From assembly GCF_035319885.1 (NCBI RefSeq), contig NZ_CP141285.1, positions 806,001-870,000 on the forward strand: DNA of 64,000 nucleotides, read 5' to 3'. Of this stretch, positions 8,147 through 17,014 are shown one piece after another. Position 1 is the stretch's first letter; every line of letters begins with the position of its first letter. The notes under the pieces were generated by a model. It made no database searches. It was not told the origin of the DNA and saw only the letters and a list, made by a program, of their open reading frames with translations. Position numbers and translations under genes: made by a program. Source of the stretch: Altererythrobacter sp. H2 (GTDB lineage Bacteria; Pseudomonadota; Alphaproteobacteria; Sphingomonadales; Sphingomonadaceae).

Positions 8147-10129
8147 TTACGCGTCTCCCTTGTCGGGACGCACGGTGACGACACGCATCATCCCGGCGGT
8201 CATATGGTAGAGGTTGTGACAGTGGAACGCCCAGTCGCCCTGCGCATCGAGGGTGACGTCGAAGGTCGCCGTCCCGCCCGGCTGCACGTTCACCGTGTGC
8301 TTGCGCGGCGACCAGGCGCCATGCCCGGTCACCAGCTCAAAGAAGTGGCCGTGCAGATGGATCGGGTGCTGCATCATCGTGTCGTTGACGAGCCGCACGC
8401 GCACGCGCTCGTTGTGGCGGAAGGGGATCGGCTCGGCCGGTTCGCTCATCTTCACCCCGTCGAACGACCACATGTAGCGTTCCATGTTGCCGGTCAGGTG
8501 GATGTCGAGCTGACGGGATGGCGCGCGCACGTCGGGATTGCGCTCGAGCGCCATGAGATCGCGGTAATTCAGCACGCGGTGGCCGACGTCTTCCAGACCC
8601 GTTCCTGGATCGCCCATGCGGTCGACCGGCATCGGCGAGATCGTCTGCACGCCCGGGTTCTTGTCGACCTCCGGCGCGTTTGCGAAGTCGCGCATGCCCA
8701 TCGAGCCGTGGTCCATTGGCGCCGCTGCCTGGCCGGCGGCCGCCGGGGCCGTGTGTCCCATCGCGGCGTGGTCCATGGGTGCTGCCGCTGGAGATGCCGC
8801 AACGGAGCCATGCCCCATCGCCGCGTGATCCATACCCGCCATGCCAGCCGCCGCTGCCGTTGCAACTACGGCGCCTGTCTCTTTCCAGCCGGTCAGCTTC
8901 CACAACTCGCCGGAGGCGTTCTGTTGGGCAGTCGGATCGACCCCGCGTACCTTCGCCGGGTTCGATGATCCACTGCCCATCGCGCCATGATTCATCCCGG
9001 AATGGTCCATGTCGCCCATGCCCATGTCCTTCATGGTCAGGAGCGGGCGCGGGCGCAGCGGCGGAACCGGCGCGCTCATGCCCTCGCGCGGCGCAAGGGT
9101 CGCGCGGCCCAAGCCCGACCGGTCGCTCGCCTCGCTGACAAAACTGTAGGCGCGGTCCCCGGGTGTAACGACGACGTCGTAGGTTTCGGCGGTGCCGATC
9201 TGAAACTCGTCGACGGCCACCGGACGCACGTTGAGGCCATCCGCCTGCACCACCGTCATCGGCAGCCCGGGGATGCGGATGTTGAAGGTCGTCTGCGCCG
9301 AGGCATTGATGATGCGCAGCCGTACGCGTTCGCCCGGCGTGAACAGGCCGGTCCAGTTGTCGAACGGGCCGAAGCCGTTGATGGTGAAGGCGTAGGTCGA
9401 TCCGGTAACGTCTGCGATGTCGGCAGCATCCATCCGCATCTGCGCCCACTCCCAGCGCTCCTTCGCCGTCAAGTCACGCCCCGCGAGCAAGCCGGACAGG
9501 GTCATGCGCTGGCGGTTGAAATAGGGCCCACCCATCTGCTTGAGCTTACGGTAGATGGTCGCACCGGCGAGCGGGCTGTGGTCGGACAGCACCAGCACAT
9601 GCTCGCGGTCGTAGGCGACCGGATCGGGCCCGGCCGGATCGATCACGATCGGACCGTAGACGCCATCCTCCTCCTGGTAGGCGCTGTGGCTGTGATACCA
9701 GTAGGTTCCGGCATGGCTGAGATCGAACTCGTAGTCGAAGGTCGAGCGCGGCATGATGCCGGGGAAGCTGACGCCCGGGACGCCATCCATCTCGAACGGC
9801 ACGAGAAGGCCGTGCCAGTGGATCGAGCTGTCCTCATCGAGCGTGTTCTGGACGCGCAGGCGTACCCGCTGGCCTTCCTTGAGGCGGATCAGCGGACCGG
9901 GCACGGTTCCGTTGATTCCGATCGCGCGGCTGACCTTGCCGTCGACCTCGACGCTGACCTGACCAATGGTCAGGGCGATCTCGTTGCCGCTGACGGTGGG
10001 CAGCGGGCGCACGAGGCCTTTCGAGAGCGGCTGGGCCCAGGCGGGCAGAGCCTGCGCCAAGCCGAAGCCTGCGCCGGATATAGCGGCGGCGCGCAGCAGC
10101 GCACGCCGTCCGAGGACGAGTTCATTCAT
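8147..10129 (-). CDS. copA: Multicopper oxidase CopA, copper resistance system
   Basis: A 660-residue periplasmic multicopper oxidase, probably oxidising Cu(I). The N-terminus has a Tat signal (LGRRALLRAAA, Arg8-Arg9; cleavage near AWAQ). Copper sites are complete: HWHG at 104-107, HSH at 146-148, HPIHLHGHF at 588-596 and HCHNLYHMTAGMM from 636. The middle carries the Met/His-rich insert typical of PcoA/CopA, with MDHSGMNH, two MDHAAMGH and MDHGSMGM, which probably bind or store copper. It is transcribed just ahead of copB. Length and motif order fit the copper-resistance CopA family. Confidence 0.93.
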   Translation of the reverse strand: MNELVLGRRALLRAAAISGAGFGLAQALPAWAQPLSKGLVRPLPTVSGNEIALTIGQVSVEVDGKVSRAIGINGTVPGPLIRLKEGQRVRLRVQNTLDEDSSIHWHGLLVPFEMDGVPGVSFPGIMPRSTFDYEFDLSHAGTYWYHSHSAYQEEDGVYGPIVIDPAGPDPVAYDREHVLVLSDHSPLAGATIYRKLKQMGGPYFNRQRMTLSGLLAGRDLTAKERWEWAQMRMDAADIADVTGSTYAFTINGFGPFDNWTGLFTPGERVRLRIINASAQTTFNIRIPGLPMTVVQADGLNVRPVAVDEFQIGTAETYDVVVTPGDRAYSFVSEASDRSGLGRATLAPREGMSAPVPPLRPRPLLTMKDMGMGDMDHSGMNHGAMGSGSSNPAKVRGVDPTAQQNASGELWKLTGWKETGAVVATAAAAGMAGMDHAAMGHGSVAASPAAAPMDHAAMGHTAPAAAGQAAAPMDHGSMGMRDFANAPEVDKNPGVQTISPMPVDRMGDPGTGLEDVGHRVLNYRDLMALERNPDVRAPSRQLDIHLTGNMERYMWSFDGVKMSEPAEPIPFRHNERVRVRLVNDTMMQHPIHLHGHFFELVTGHGAWSPRKHTVNVQPGGTATFDVTLDAQGDWAFHCHNLYHMTAGMMRVVTVRPDKGDA

Positions 10130-10206
10130 CGAGAATTCCTTGGCTCACTGGCGTTAAGACGATCGTCTGTCGGCGGGAGCAGGCCCCCGCCGGCAGTCAG
10201 TCGTGC

Positions 10207-10446
10207 CTAGTGGTGCGCGTGCCCGTCGGCCGGGGCCGCGGGCGTCATGTCATGGCCTGCATGCGGGTCCGACGAAGACGCGTCGGTGCCGCTGGCGGGC
10301 TTGGCCGCCATCTTGTCGCAGCACGCGCACTTGTCCTTCATCTTCTCGCAGCATTCCATCTTCGGCTTTTCCGCAGGAGCAGCCTGGGCGTGCGCGACGC
10401 CGGGAAGAGCGATCGCGAGCGCGACCGCAGTGATCAACTTGTTCAT
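10207..10446 (-). CDS. Small exported Cys/His-rich metal-binding protein
   Basis: A 79-residue protein with a signal peptide (to about VAHAQ, residue 21). The mature part has five cysteines in MECCEKMKDKCACCDKM, and the tail is rich in His and Met (DPHAGHDMTP, DGHAHH). No domain is recognisable, but such small proteins next to copA typically buffer periplasmic copper. It lies between copA and another small Cys/His protein in the same direction. Confidence 0.7.
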   Translation of the reverse strand: MNKLITAVALAIALPGVAHAQAAPAEKPKMECCEKMKDKCACCDKMAAKPASGTDASSSDPHAGHDMTPAAPADGHAHH

Positions 10447-10482
10447 GTTCCTGTACTCCGTGAAATCGAAAAAAGGACGATT

Positions 10483-10812
10483 TCACGCAAGTCTGGGAGG
10501 GGGCGTGGGCAGCTTTGCCAGGAACGCCCGATGCCCGCTCGTCCGGAACCCGGCGAGGATGGGTGCATGATAGGCGACCAGTTCGAACGCGGGCGCGCCG
10601 AGCGGAGCCAGGGCGGAACACATCGCGACACAGCACTGCGTCATCGCACCGGGCTCGTCGTCCCTGCCGGGTTCCTCGTCGCCGCAATGCCCTGTTTGAG
10701 CCATCTCGCGATGATCCATCGGCGTCGCCGCCATAGCCATGCCCGACTGCATCGCCAGCGGTGCGATCAGCATGGCCAGCGCTGCCAGTATGAGATGAAG
10801 ACGACGGAGCAT
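10483..10812 (-). CDS. Small exported protein with Cys and His clusters (unknown)
   Basis: A 109-residue protein with a signal peptide or anchor (MLRRLHLILAALAMLIAPLAM). It then has PMDHREMAQTGHCGDE and TQCCVAMCSALAPLG, and a Pro-rich end. The spaced Cys and His residues resemble DUF2946-type copper-cluster proteins, but I do not recognise a family with certainty. It is the first gene reading into the copper operon, so its promoter probably drives at least the next small gene and copA. Confidence 0.6.
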   Translation of the reverse strand: MLRRLHLILAALAMLIAPLAMQSGMAMAATPMDHREMAQTGHCGDEEPGRDDEPGAMTQCCVAMCSALAPLGAPAFELVAYHAPILAGFRTSGHRAFLAKLPTPPPRLA

Positions 10813-10821
10813 TACCGAAAT

Positions 10822-10850
10822 GTCCTAGGCCCGGGGGTTAACAGGGTCAA
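10822..10850 (-). promoter_or_regulatory. Candidate promoter for the copper operon
   Basis: On the minus strand TTGACC (10850-10845) is followed by CCTGTTAAC and, after 17 bp in all, TAGGAC (10827-10822). The first nine bases TTGACCCTG match the -35 side of the MerR-type operator upstream of the copper ATPase (13737 downward). The dyad is not well kept, so regulation by the same protein is only possible. Confidence 0.3.
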
Positions 10851-10909
10851 TTTTCTTGTGGAGCCAAAGGTACGCGCGTCGTTTCCGCGTTTGCCCTTAT
10901 GCGCCCGCA

Positions 10910-11302
10910 TCATCCCACGGACTCAAGGTCATCGAGGATGGGGCAGTCGGGCATTTGGTCGCCGTGACACTCGGCGGCCAGGCGCTCGAGCGATCGGCGC
11001 ATCGAATCCAGCTGCCGAGACTTGGACTTCAATTCGGCCGCACGGGCGAGAGCAAGTGCCTTGACTTCCGCACTGGCGCGGCTGCGATCCTGCCAGAGTC
11101 CCAGCAGCTGCCGTATTTCCTCGATACCGAAGCCGAGATCGCGAGCCCGTCCGATGAAAGCGAGCGTGTGAACGTCTGTCCGATCATAGTCCCGGTATCC
11201 CGAATCTCTCCTTGGGGCAGCAGTGATCAAACCCACCTTCTCGTAATGCCGGATCATCCGCTGGCTCACGCCTGACGCGTTCGAGGCTTCGCCGATCTTC
11301 AC
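10910..11302 (-). CDS. cueR: CueR-type MerR family copper-responsive regulator
   Basis: A 130-residue activator starting [21 protein letters not shown], the MerR helix-turn-helix. A dimerisation helix follows. The metal loop has Cys112 and Cys120 in [16 protein letters not shown], and Ser77. All three positions match the Cu(I)/Ag(I) sensor CueR, where Ser77 marks monovalent-ion selectivity. The GTG start overlaps the stop of the copper ATPase gene by 4 bp and has GGAG 9 bp upstream. It probably activates the ATPase promoter at 13707-13737 and thereby its own gene. Confidence 0.92.
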   Translation of the reverse strand: MKIGEASNASGVSQRMIRHYEKVGLITAAPRRDSGYRDYDRTDVHTLAFIGRARDLGFGIEEIRQLLGLWQDRSRASAEVKALALARAAELKSKSRQLDSMRRSLERLAAECHGDQMPDCPILDDLESVG

Positions 11303-13671
11303 AAGTGGATGCTCCGCAACCGCAGCGAATTGCCGATGACCGCCACCGAACTGAACGCCATCGCCGCACCTGCGATGATCGGACTCAGCAGGAGGCCGAA
11401 CCACGGGTACAGAACCCCGGCCGCGATGGGCACGCCGGCGGCGTTGAACACGAACGAGAAGAACAGGTTCTGCCGGATATTCGCCATGGTCGCGCGGCTG
11501 AGCTTGCGCGCGCGGACGATGCCCCGCAGATCGCCCTGCACCAGGGTGATCGCCGCGCTTTCCATCGCCACGTCGGTGCCCGTGCCCATCGCAATGCCGA
11601 CATCGGCGGCTGCGAGAGCAGGAGCGTCGTTGATACCATCCCCCGCCATCGCCACACGCCGCCCTGCGCGACGAAGCTCCTCCACCTTCGCCTGCTTCTG
11701 CTGCGGAAGGACATCGGCCATCACCTCGTCGATCCCGACCCGGCGGGCGACCGCTTCGGCCGTCCGGCGATTGTCGCCGGTCATCATGACGACGTGGATG
11801 CCGCTCTGGCGGAGCTCCGCGACGGCCTCGGCAGCGCTGTCCTTGATCGGATCTGCCACCACCACGATGCCGGCCAGCCTCCCGTCGATAGCGACGAACA
11901 TGACGCCTTCGCCCTCGGACCGATGCTGGTCTGCCTGACTTTCGAGCGGGCCGGTGTTTGCTCCGATCGTTTCAAGGAGGGCTGCGTTGCCCAACGCGAC
12001 ACGGCGTCCATCCACCTCCCCGGTTACGCCCTTGCCAGTGACCGAGGCGAAATCGGAACTCTCCGGCAGCACGATCCCCCGATCGTTCGCGCCTTCGACG
12101 ATCGCCGCAGCCAGTGGATGCTCGCTGCCGCGCTCCAGCGCCGCGGCGAGGCGGAGGACCTCGTTCTCGTCGAAGCCATCCGCCGGCTGGATTTTGACCA
12201 GCTTCGGCTTGCCGACCGTCAGGGTGCCGGTCTTGTCGACGACCAGCGTATCGATCCTTTCGGTAAGTTCGAGCGCTTCGGCGTTCTTGACCAGTACTCC
12301 GGATGTCGCCCCCCGGCCGGTTCCCACCATGATCGACATCGGCGTCGCCAGACCCAGCGCACAGGGACACGCGATGATGAGGACCGCCACCGCATTGACC
12401 AGGGCGTGCGCGGCGCGCGGCTCGGGTCCGACGAAATTCCAGACGATGAAGGTAGCGATGGCGATCAGGACCACACCCGGGACGAACCAGCCGGAGACCC
12501 TGTCCGCAAGCGCTTGGATCGGTGCACGCGAACGCTGCGCGTCGGCCACCATGCGGACGATCTGCGAGAGCATGGTATCGCGTCCAACGCGATCGGCGCG
12601 CATGACCAGACCGCCGGTACCATTCACCGTGGCGCCGGTGACCCGGTCGCCTTCCCCCTTCTCGACCGGAACGGGCTCGCCGCTGATCATCGACTCATCG
12701 ATCGAGCTCCTGCCCTCGACCACGATGCCGTCGACCGGCACCTTCTCGCCGGGTCGGATGCGCAGAAGATCGCCGACCTGGACGAGGTCCAGCTCGACGT
12801 CCTCGTCGTTACCGTCGGAGTTGACCTTTCGGGCTGTCTTGGGAGCCAGGCCGAGCAAGGCGCGGATCGCCTTTCCGGTGGCGGAGCGCGCGCGCAGCTC
12901 GAGAACCTGACCGAGCAGCACGAGCGTGGTGATGACGGCCGCGGCCTCGAAATAGACCGGCACCATGCCGCCCATCGTCCGGAGCGCTGGAGGAAAAATC
13001 TGTGGCGCGACGGTCGCGACCACGCTGTAGCCGAACGCGACCCCGACGCCGAGCCCGATCAGCGTGAACATATTGAGGTTGCGGGTTCGCAGCGACTGCC
13101 AGAACCGCTCGAAGAACGGCCAGCCGCCCCACAGGACGACCGGCGCCGCGAGCACCAGCTGCACCCATTGGGACATACGTATGGGCATTACTTCCCAGCC
13201 GACTAGCTCCATCAGGACGACCAGAACGACAAGCGGGACGCTGAACGCGGCGCTCACCCAGAAGCGCCGCGTCATGTCTATGAGTTCGGGGTTCGGGCCT
13301 TCCTCCAGCGTCGGCTCGAGGGGCTCCAACGCCATGCCGCAGATGGGGCAGGTGCCGGGACCGTCCTGGCGGATTTGGAGATGCATGGGGCAGGTCCAGA
13401 TCGTGCCGGCGGGCACGTCCGACAGATTGGCCTTCGTAGCTCCCGAAGCCGCGCCGGAAAGGTAGCCCTCCGGATTGGCGCTGAACTTTGCCAGACAACT
13501 CGCACTGCAGAACCAGTAGGGTTTTCCGTCGAGCTCGAACCGGTGAGGGCTGGTTCGGCTATCCACCTTCATGCCGCAGACGGGGTCAGTCGTCATGCCG
13601 TGCTCGTGTCCGCCCTGCGGGGCCGCGCGCGAACCATGCGTGCAGTCGTGGTGATGATGGTTCTCGTGCAT
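11299..13671 (-). CDS. Copper-exporting P1B-type ATPase with YHS and heavy-metal-binding domains
   Basis: A 790-residue inner-membrane Cu(I) pump. Order: His-rich start (HENHHHHDC), YHS domain (about 26-72, with DPVCGMKVD), heavy-metal-binding zinc-ribbon-like domain (CPMHLQ...GTCPICGM, 94-113), then the ATPase core with CPC at 435-437 in the membrane, phosphorylation Asp479 in DKTGTLT, an HP motif and GDGINDAP. This is the CopA/ActP class lacking classic ferredoxin-like HMA domains. It is preceded by a MerR-type promoter and followed by the overlapping cueR-type gene. Confidence 0.93.
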   Translation of the reverse strand: MHENHHHHDCTHGSRAAPQGGHEHGMTTDPVCGMKVDSRTSPHRFELDGKPYWFCSASCLAKFSANPEGYLSGAASGATKANLSDVPAGTIWTCPMHLQIRQDGPGTCPICGMALEPLEPTLEEGPNPELIDMTRRFWVSAAFSVPLVVLVVLMELVGWEVMPIRMSQWVQLVLAAPVVLWGGWPFFERFWQSLRTRNLNMFTLIGLGVGVAFGYSVVATVAPQIFPPALRTMGGMVPVYFEAAAVITTLVLLGQVLELRARSATGKAIRALLGLAPKTARKVNSDGNDEDVELDLVQVGDLLRIRPGEKVPVDGIVVEGRSSIDESMISGEPVPVEKGEGDRVTGATVNGTGGLVMRADRVGRDTMLSQIVRMVADAQRSRAPIQALADRVSGWFVPGVVLIAIATFIVWNFVGPEPRAAHALVNAVAVLIIACPCALGLATPMSIMVGTGRGATSGVLVKNAEALELTERIDTLVVDKTGTLTVGKPKLVKIQPADGFDENEVLRLAAALERGSEHPLAAAIVEGANDRGIVLPESSDFASVTGKGVTGEVDGRRVALGNAALLETIGANTGPLESQADQHRSEGEGVMFVAIDGRLAGIVVVADPIKDSAAEAVAELRQSGIHVVMMTGDNRRTAEAVARRVGIDEVMADVLPQQKQAKVEELRRAGRRVAMAGDGINDAPALAAADVGIAMGTGTDVAMESAAITLVQGDLRGIVRARKLSRATMANIRQNLFFSFVFNAAGVPIAAGVLYPWFGLLLSPIIAGAAMAFSSVAVIGNSLRLRSIHL

Positions 13672-13706
13672 GTCCGGCTCCTTCAGAACGAATCGGTATG
13701 CGCGAC

Positions 13707-13737
13707 CTTATGGTGTCTGACATCATGTCAGGGTCAA
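13707..13737 (-). promoter_or_regulatory. MerR/CueR-type operator-promoter of the copper ATPase
   Basis: On the minus strand TTGACC (13737-13732) and CATAAG (13712-13707) are separated by 19 bp, the over-long spacer typical of MerR-family promoters. The spacer contains the dyad CTGACATGATGTCAG (13731-13717). It ends 36 bp before the ATPase ATG. The cognate regulator is encoded at the end of the same unit. Confidence 0.8.
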
Positions 13738-13863
13738 GCGGATCCGCCAGTGGTGGTTGAACAGGGATGGAGATGTTGCTGGAGCCGCGTTTCTTTGGAC
13801 CTTTCATAACAAGCAAATGGCTGAAAATACCTCGATGGTTGGCGCGCGATGAAAGCTGGGTAA

Positions 13864-14712
13864 TCACATATTGGTCTGATCGGGCGGTACATCCGCGGGA
13901 AGCTCAGCCGCACCGTCAGCGAAGGCTGGCAGGTCGAGATCTGGGCCGACGTTGTAGCTCGTCATCGACAGCGACCCCAGTGAATATCCCTCGATGAATG
14001 ACTGGGAACGCCCTTCCGCGGCCGCCAGGCCCGCCGTGTAGAGCAGCGGAAGGTAGTGATCGGGTGTCGGCACGGCCTTTGCAAAGTCAGGATGCTCGCC
14101 GAGCTTCAGAATGCCTGAAGGATCGTCGGCCATTTGGGCGCGTACGGCCTCGTCGAACCGCTGTGCCCAATCGGCTCCTGCGGTGGGCTGATTCCATTGC
14201 ACCAGCCTAAGGTTATGGACGACGTTGCCGCTCGACAGGATGAGCACACCCTTATCGCGCAGAGAATTCAGCCGTGCGCCAAGCTCGAGGTGATAGGAGA
14301 ACGGCTGCGAGGCGTTGATCGACAGCTGTAGAACCGGGACGTCCGCCTTGGGATAGAGGTGCGCCAGAACACTCCAGGTTCCGTGATCGAGGCCCCACTC
14401 TTCCTGGTCCAGCCCCACCCACTCCGGCCTGACCGCCTCCACGACTTCCTGCGCGACATCGGGGGCTCCACTCGCGGGGTACTGGAAGTCGAACAGCGGC
14501 TGGGGAAAGCCGAAGAAGTCGTGGATCGTGCGTGGCCGGGCCATGGCGGTCACCGCGGTCGCCCCGATGTACCAATGAGCCGATACGACCAGGATGGCGC
14601 GCGGGCGCGGCAATCGCTCGCCCAGCGCGCGCCAGGCCTGCGTGTATCCGTTGAGCTCAAGCGTGTTCATGGGGCTGCCATGGCCGATGAACAGGGCGGG
14701 CATCCTGTTCAC
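13864..14712 (-). CDS. DODA/YgiD-type extradiol ring-cleavage dioxygenase family protein
   Basis: A 282-residue class III extradiol dioxygenase-like protein. It starts MPALFIGHGSPMNTLE and has the metal-site residues in FIGHGSP, VVSAHWYI and SGNVVHNLRLV, plus a late His in TPDHYLPLLY. This matches the DODA family (E. coli YgiD), which opens catechol-type rings such as DOPA using Zn or Fe. It ends an operon with a 32-residue membrane peptide gene, an FMN reductase and a pirin, a common grouping in proteobacteria. The ATG overlaps the stop of the small gene. Confidence 0.88.
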   Translation of the reverse strand: MNRMPALFIGHGSPMNTLELNGYTQAWRALGERLPRPRAILVVSAHWYIGATAVTAMARPRTIHDFFGFPQPLFDFQYPASGAPDVAQEVVEAVRPEWVGLDQEEWGLDHGTWSVLAHLYPKADVPVLQLSINASQPFSYHLELGARLNSLRDKGVLILSSGNVVHNLRLVQWNQPTAGADWAQRFDEAVRAQMADDPSGILKLGEHPDFAKAVPTPDHYLPLLYTAGLAAAEGRSQSFIEGYSLGSLSMTSYNVGPDLDLPAFADGAAELPADVPPDQTNM

Positions 14713-14807
14713 TGGCCGACTCCCAGGGTGACCACCGCCATCAACACCGGCAGACTAACCAAGGCGGCCGAAAACCAGGCCAGGTCCCACTTGTCGCTCT
14801 TATCCAT
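14709..14807 (-). CDS. 32-residue single-helix membrane peptide
   Basis: A short frame encoding MDKSDKWDLAWFSAALVSLP and a further hydrophobic tail ending in GVGQ: one membrane helix with an acidic/basic start. It has a good ribosome site (GAGGAG, 7 bp before ATG 14807), its start overlaps the stop of the FMN reductase gene, and its stop overlaps the start of the dioxygenase gene. This tight coupling supports real translation. Function unknown. Confidence 0.6.
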   Translation of the reverse strand: MDKSDKWDLAWFSAALVSLPVLMAVVTLGVGQ

Positions 14808-15381
14808 GTGACGTCTCCTCACGGCTGACATTGCGATCGATCCATGCGGCGAACGCGTCGATGAAGGTCTGGAAGAAGGCCTCGGTGTCCTTCGCGGCGA
14901 GATCGCCTCGGTCGTCGAACATCGCGCCGGCGCCGCCGATATACGCCTCCGGCTGCTGTAGGACCGGCATGTCGAGGAACACCAGCGACTGGCGCAAGTG
15001 ATGGTTGGCGCCAAAGCCGCCTACTGCTCCTTGCGACAGGCTCATCACCGCCGCCGGCTTTCCGGCAAACACGCTGGCGCCGTAGGGTCGCGATCCGACG
15101 TCGATGGCGTTCTTGAGCGCGCCGGGGACCGAGCGGTTGTATTCCGGCGTGACGAACAGCACGGCATCGCTTGCCTTGACCTGGGATCGGAAGCGCTCCC
15201 ACGGGGCCGGGGCGCCGCCTGCCTCGACATCTTCGTCGTAGAGCGGCAGGTCGCCGATCTCGACGATTTCGAGTTCGACGCCGTCCGGCGCAAGCCCGGC
15301 CAGCGCGTGCGCTGCCTTGCGGTTGAGCGAATCCTTACGGAGGCTGCCGACGATCACGGCTACTTTACGGGTCTGGGTCAT
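14800..15381 (-). CDS. NADPH-dependent FMN reductase (ChrR/YieF-like)
   Basis: A 193-residue flavodoxin-fold reductase. VIVGSLRKDSLNRK at residues 10-23 is the FMN phosphate-binding loop, and TPEYNRSVPGALKNAID is the conserved NADPH-dependent FMN reductase motif. Such enzymes reduce quinones, chromate or azo dyes using NAD(P)H. ATG 15381 is chosen because it begins the family-typical MTQTRKVAVIVGS. It lies between pirin and the dioxygenase genes, suggesting aromatic or quinone detoxification. Confidence 0.88.
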   Translation of the reverse strand: MTQTRKVAVIVGSLRKDSLNRKAAHALAGLAPDGVELEIVEIGDLPLYDEDVEAGGAPAPWERFRSQVKASDAVLFVTPEYNRSVPGALKNAIDVGSRPYGASVFAGKPAAVMSLSQGAVGGFGANHHLRQSLVFLDMPVLQQPEAYIGGAGAMFDDRGDLAAKDTEAFFQTFIDAFAAWIDRNVSREETSHG

Positions 15382-15471
15382 TTGGAATTCTCCTGATTTG
15401 AAATGGGTGCCGGTGAGCGGCAGCGGGGGGTGGGCGCCACTCACCGGCGGGCCGATCATCACGCCAAAACG

Positions 15472-16170
15472 TCAGCGTGCGTCGACCAGAACCAGTTCAC
15501 TGTCTTCCAGCGCTGTTACCTCGATCCGTGCGAGCCCGGTGATCGCGGCGCCGTCACGCGCGTTGACCTCCACCTCGTCGATGCGAACCTTGCCCGTCGC
15601 CGGCACCAGATACAGATGCCGGTCGGGCGCTGCCTCGTACGTCACGGTTTCGCCCGCCTTGATAGTGGCGCCGAGCACGCGGGCCTGCGCCCTGATCGGC
15701 AAGCTGTCGCTGTCTTCCTCGATGCCGGATGCGAGGGTCACGAACTGGCCGTCCCGATCATCCTTCGGAAAGGGCCGTGCGCCCCAGCTGGGCTGGCCTC
15801 CGCGTTCATCGGGGATGATCCATATCTGGAAGATCTGCGTGGCCTCATCCTCGTGGTTGTATTCCGAATGCGTCACGCCGCTTCCGGCCGACATCACCTG
15901 CACGTCGCCGGCTTCAGTCCGGCCGGTGTTGCCCAGGCTGTCCTGGTGGGTGATCGCGCCCTTCCGGACGTAGGTGATGATTTCCATGTCGCGGTGGGGG
16001 TGCGGCGGAAAGCCGGACCGGGGCGCGATGGTGTCGTCGTTCCACACCCGCAGCTGGCCCCAGTTGGTCCGCGCAGGATCGCGGTAGTCGGCGAACGCGA
16101 AGTGGTGGCGGGCGTCGAGCCAGCCATGATCGGCCGCGCCGAGACCCGCAAACGGTCGAACTTCTATCAT
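15472..16170 (-). CDS. Pirin family protein (YhhW-like quercetinase type)
   Basis: A 232-residue bicupin. The metal site is in FPPHPHRDMEIITYV (His, His) with the downstream SGVTHSEYNHEDEA (His, Glu), as in YhhW pirins, which can have quercetin 2,3-dioxygenase activity. Two ATGs lie at 16176 and 16170; only 16170 has a suitable distance from AGGAG, so it is used. It faces a LysR-type gene (now broken) across ~100 bp, the usual arrangement in which the LysR protein controls the pirin operon. Confidence 0.88.
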   Translation of the reverse strand: MIEVRPFAGLGAADHGWLDARHHFAFADYRDPARTNWGQLRVWNDDTIAPRSGFPPHPHRDMEIITYVRKGAITHQDSLGNTGRTEAGDVQVMSAGSGVTHSEYNHEDEATQIFQIWIIPDERGGQPSWGARPFPKDDRDGQFVTLASGIEEDSDSLPIRAQARVLGATIKAGETVTYEAAPDRHLYLVPATGKVRIDEVEVNARDGAAITGLARIEVTALEDSELVLVDAR

Positions 16171-16269
16171 CGTCATTCTCCTGAATGTCTTGTCGAAGCC
16201 GATATGGGCCTTGCGGCCATTCAGGATAAGCGGGATAAAGTGGTTCGAAATGATCAGGAAAATCGAACA

Positions 16270-16611
16270 ATGGACGTTGGAAGCCCGACCGTCGACCAGC
16301 TCAGGATTTTCCTCGCGGTAGCTGAGCACGGCAGCTTCAATCAGGCCGCCAAGAAGCTGGGCCGCGCGCTATCGGTTGTCAGCTACGGCATCGCAGCACT
16401 GGAGCTTCAGCTTGGAGTGAAGGTGTTCGATCGTGAAGGCTCACGGCGTCCCAAACTGACCGATCCCGGACGCGCGCTGCTGGCGGACGCGCGGGCGGTC
16501 ATCGATGAGGTCGACGGAATGGTGGCGCGGGCGCGCAGCGTCCGGCAGGGGCTAGAGACCGAACTCGCGCTGGCGGTCGACGTGATGGTGCCGAGCACCG
16601 CGTCGCACGGC
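16270..16611 (+). pseudogene. LysR-type regulator, N-terminal remnant
   Basis: About 114 codons encode a LysR helix-turn-helix (VDQLRIFLAVAEHGSFNQAA, LGRALSVVSYGIAALE) and the linker helix, up to ELALAVDVMVPST. The effector-binding domain is missing; the sequence then changes abruptly to unrelated DNA that precedes an AlpA-like gene. A normal LysR protein is ~300 residues. The remnant sits divergent from the pirin operon, its likely former target. The break point is set by eye near 16605-16615. Confidence 0.75.
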
Positions 16612-16692
16612 TTCTCTCCAGCCACATCGAGGAACTCGAACGCAAGGATGCTCTGCTCGGCGATGTCTTTGCTAGTGGCCAAGGAGGTCTTC

Positions 16693-16929
16693 ATGGCTAA
16701 CGAGGCCCCCGTCGATGCGACCGAGCGCCGGCGGCTCACAAGGCTCATCCGCCTCCCCGAGGTGCAAGATCGCGTCGGACTGGGCCGTTCTACGATCTAC
16801 CGATGGATGGCCGAGGGGAAGTTTCCCAAACCTGTGCAACTGGGTGGGTTCACTGTCGCCTGGCCGGAACACGAGATTGTAGAATGGATAGCCGGTCAGA
16901 TGGGCAGGCGCGATCGAGGGCCCGGCTAA
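16693..16929 (+). CDS. AlpA-family phage/island transcriptional regulator
   Basis: A 78-residue MerR-like single helix-turn-helix protein: LIRLPEVQDRVGLGRSTIYRWMAEG, then FPKPVQLG..VAWPEHEIVEWIAGQM. This is the AlpA family, which controls excision or transfer genes of prophages and integrative elements. AAGGAGG ends 6 bp before ATG 16693, so it is a stand-alone gene even though it is in frame with the LysR remnant upstream. It marks foreign DNA joined to the broken LysR gene. Confidence 0.85.
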   Translation: MANEAPVDATERRRLTRLIRLPEVQDRVGLGRSTIYRWMAEGKFPKPVQLGGFTVAWPEHEIVEWIAGQMGRRDRGPG

Positions 16930-17014
16930 GCCACGCTTTCCCAGCATGTATCGGGCACCATCATCGCGCGCACGGTGATGCGAATTGAGGGGGTGGGGGT
17001 GCAGGCGCGCAAGC

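Noticed and set aside
11305-13206. A 633-codon plus-strand open frame opposite the copper ATPase
   Set aside because: Shadow of the ATPase gene, which has all its motifs on the minus strand; no protein-like features here.
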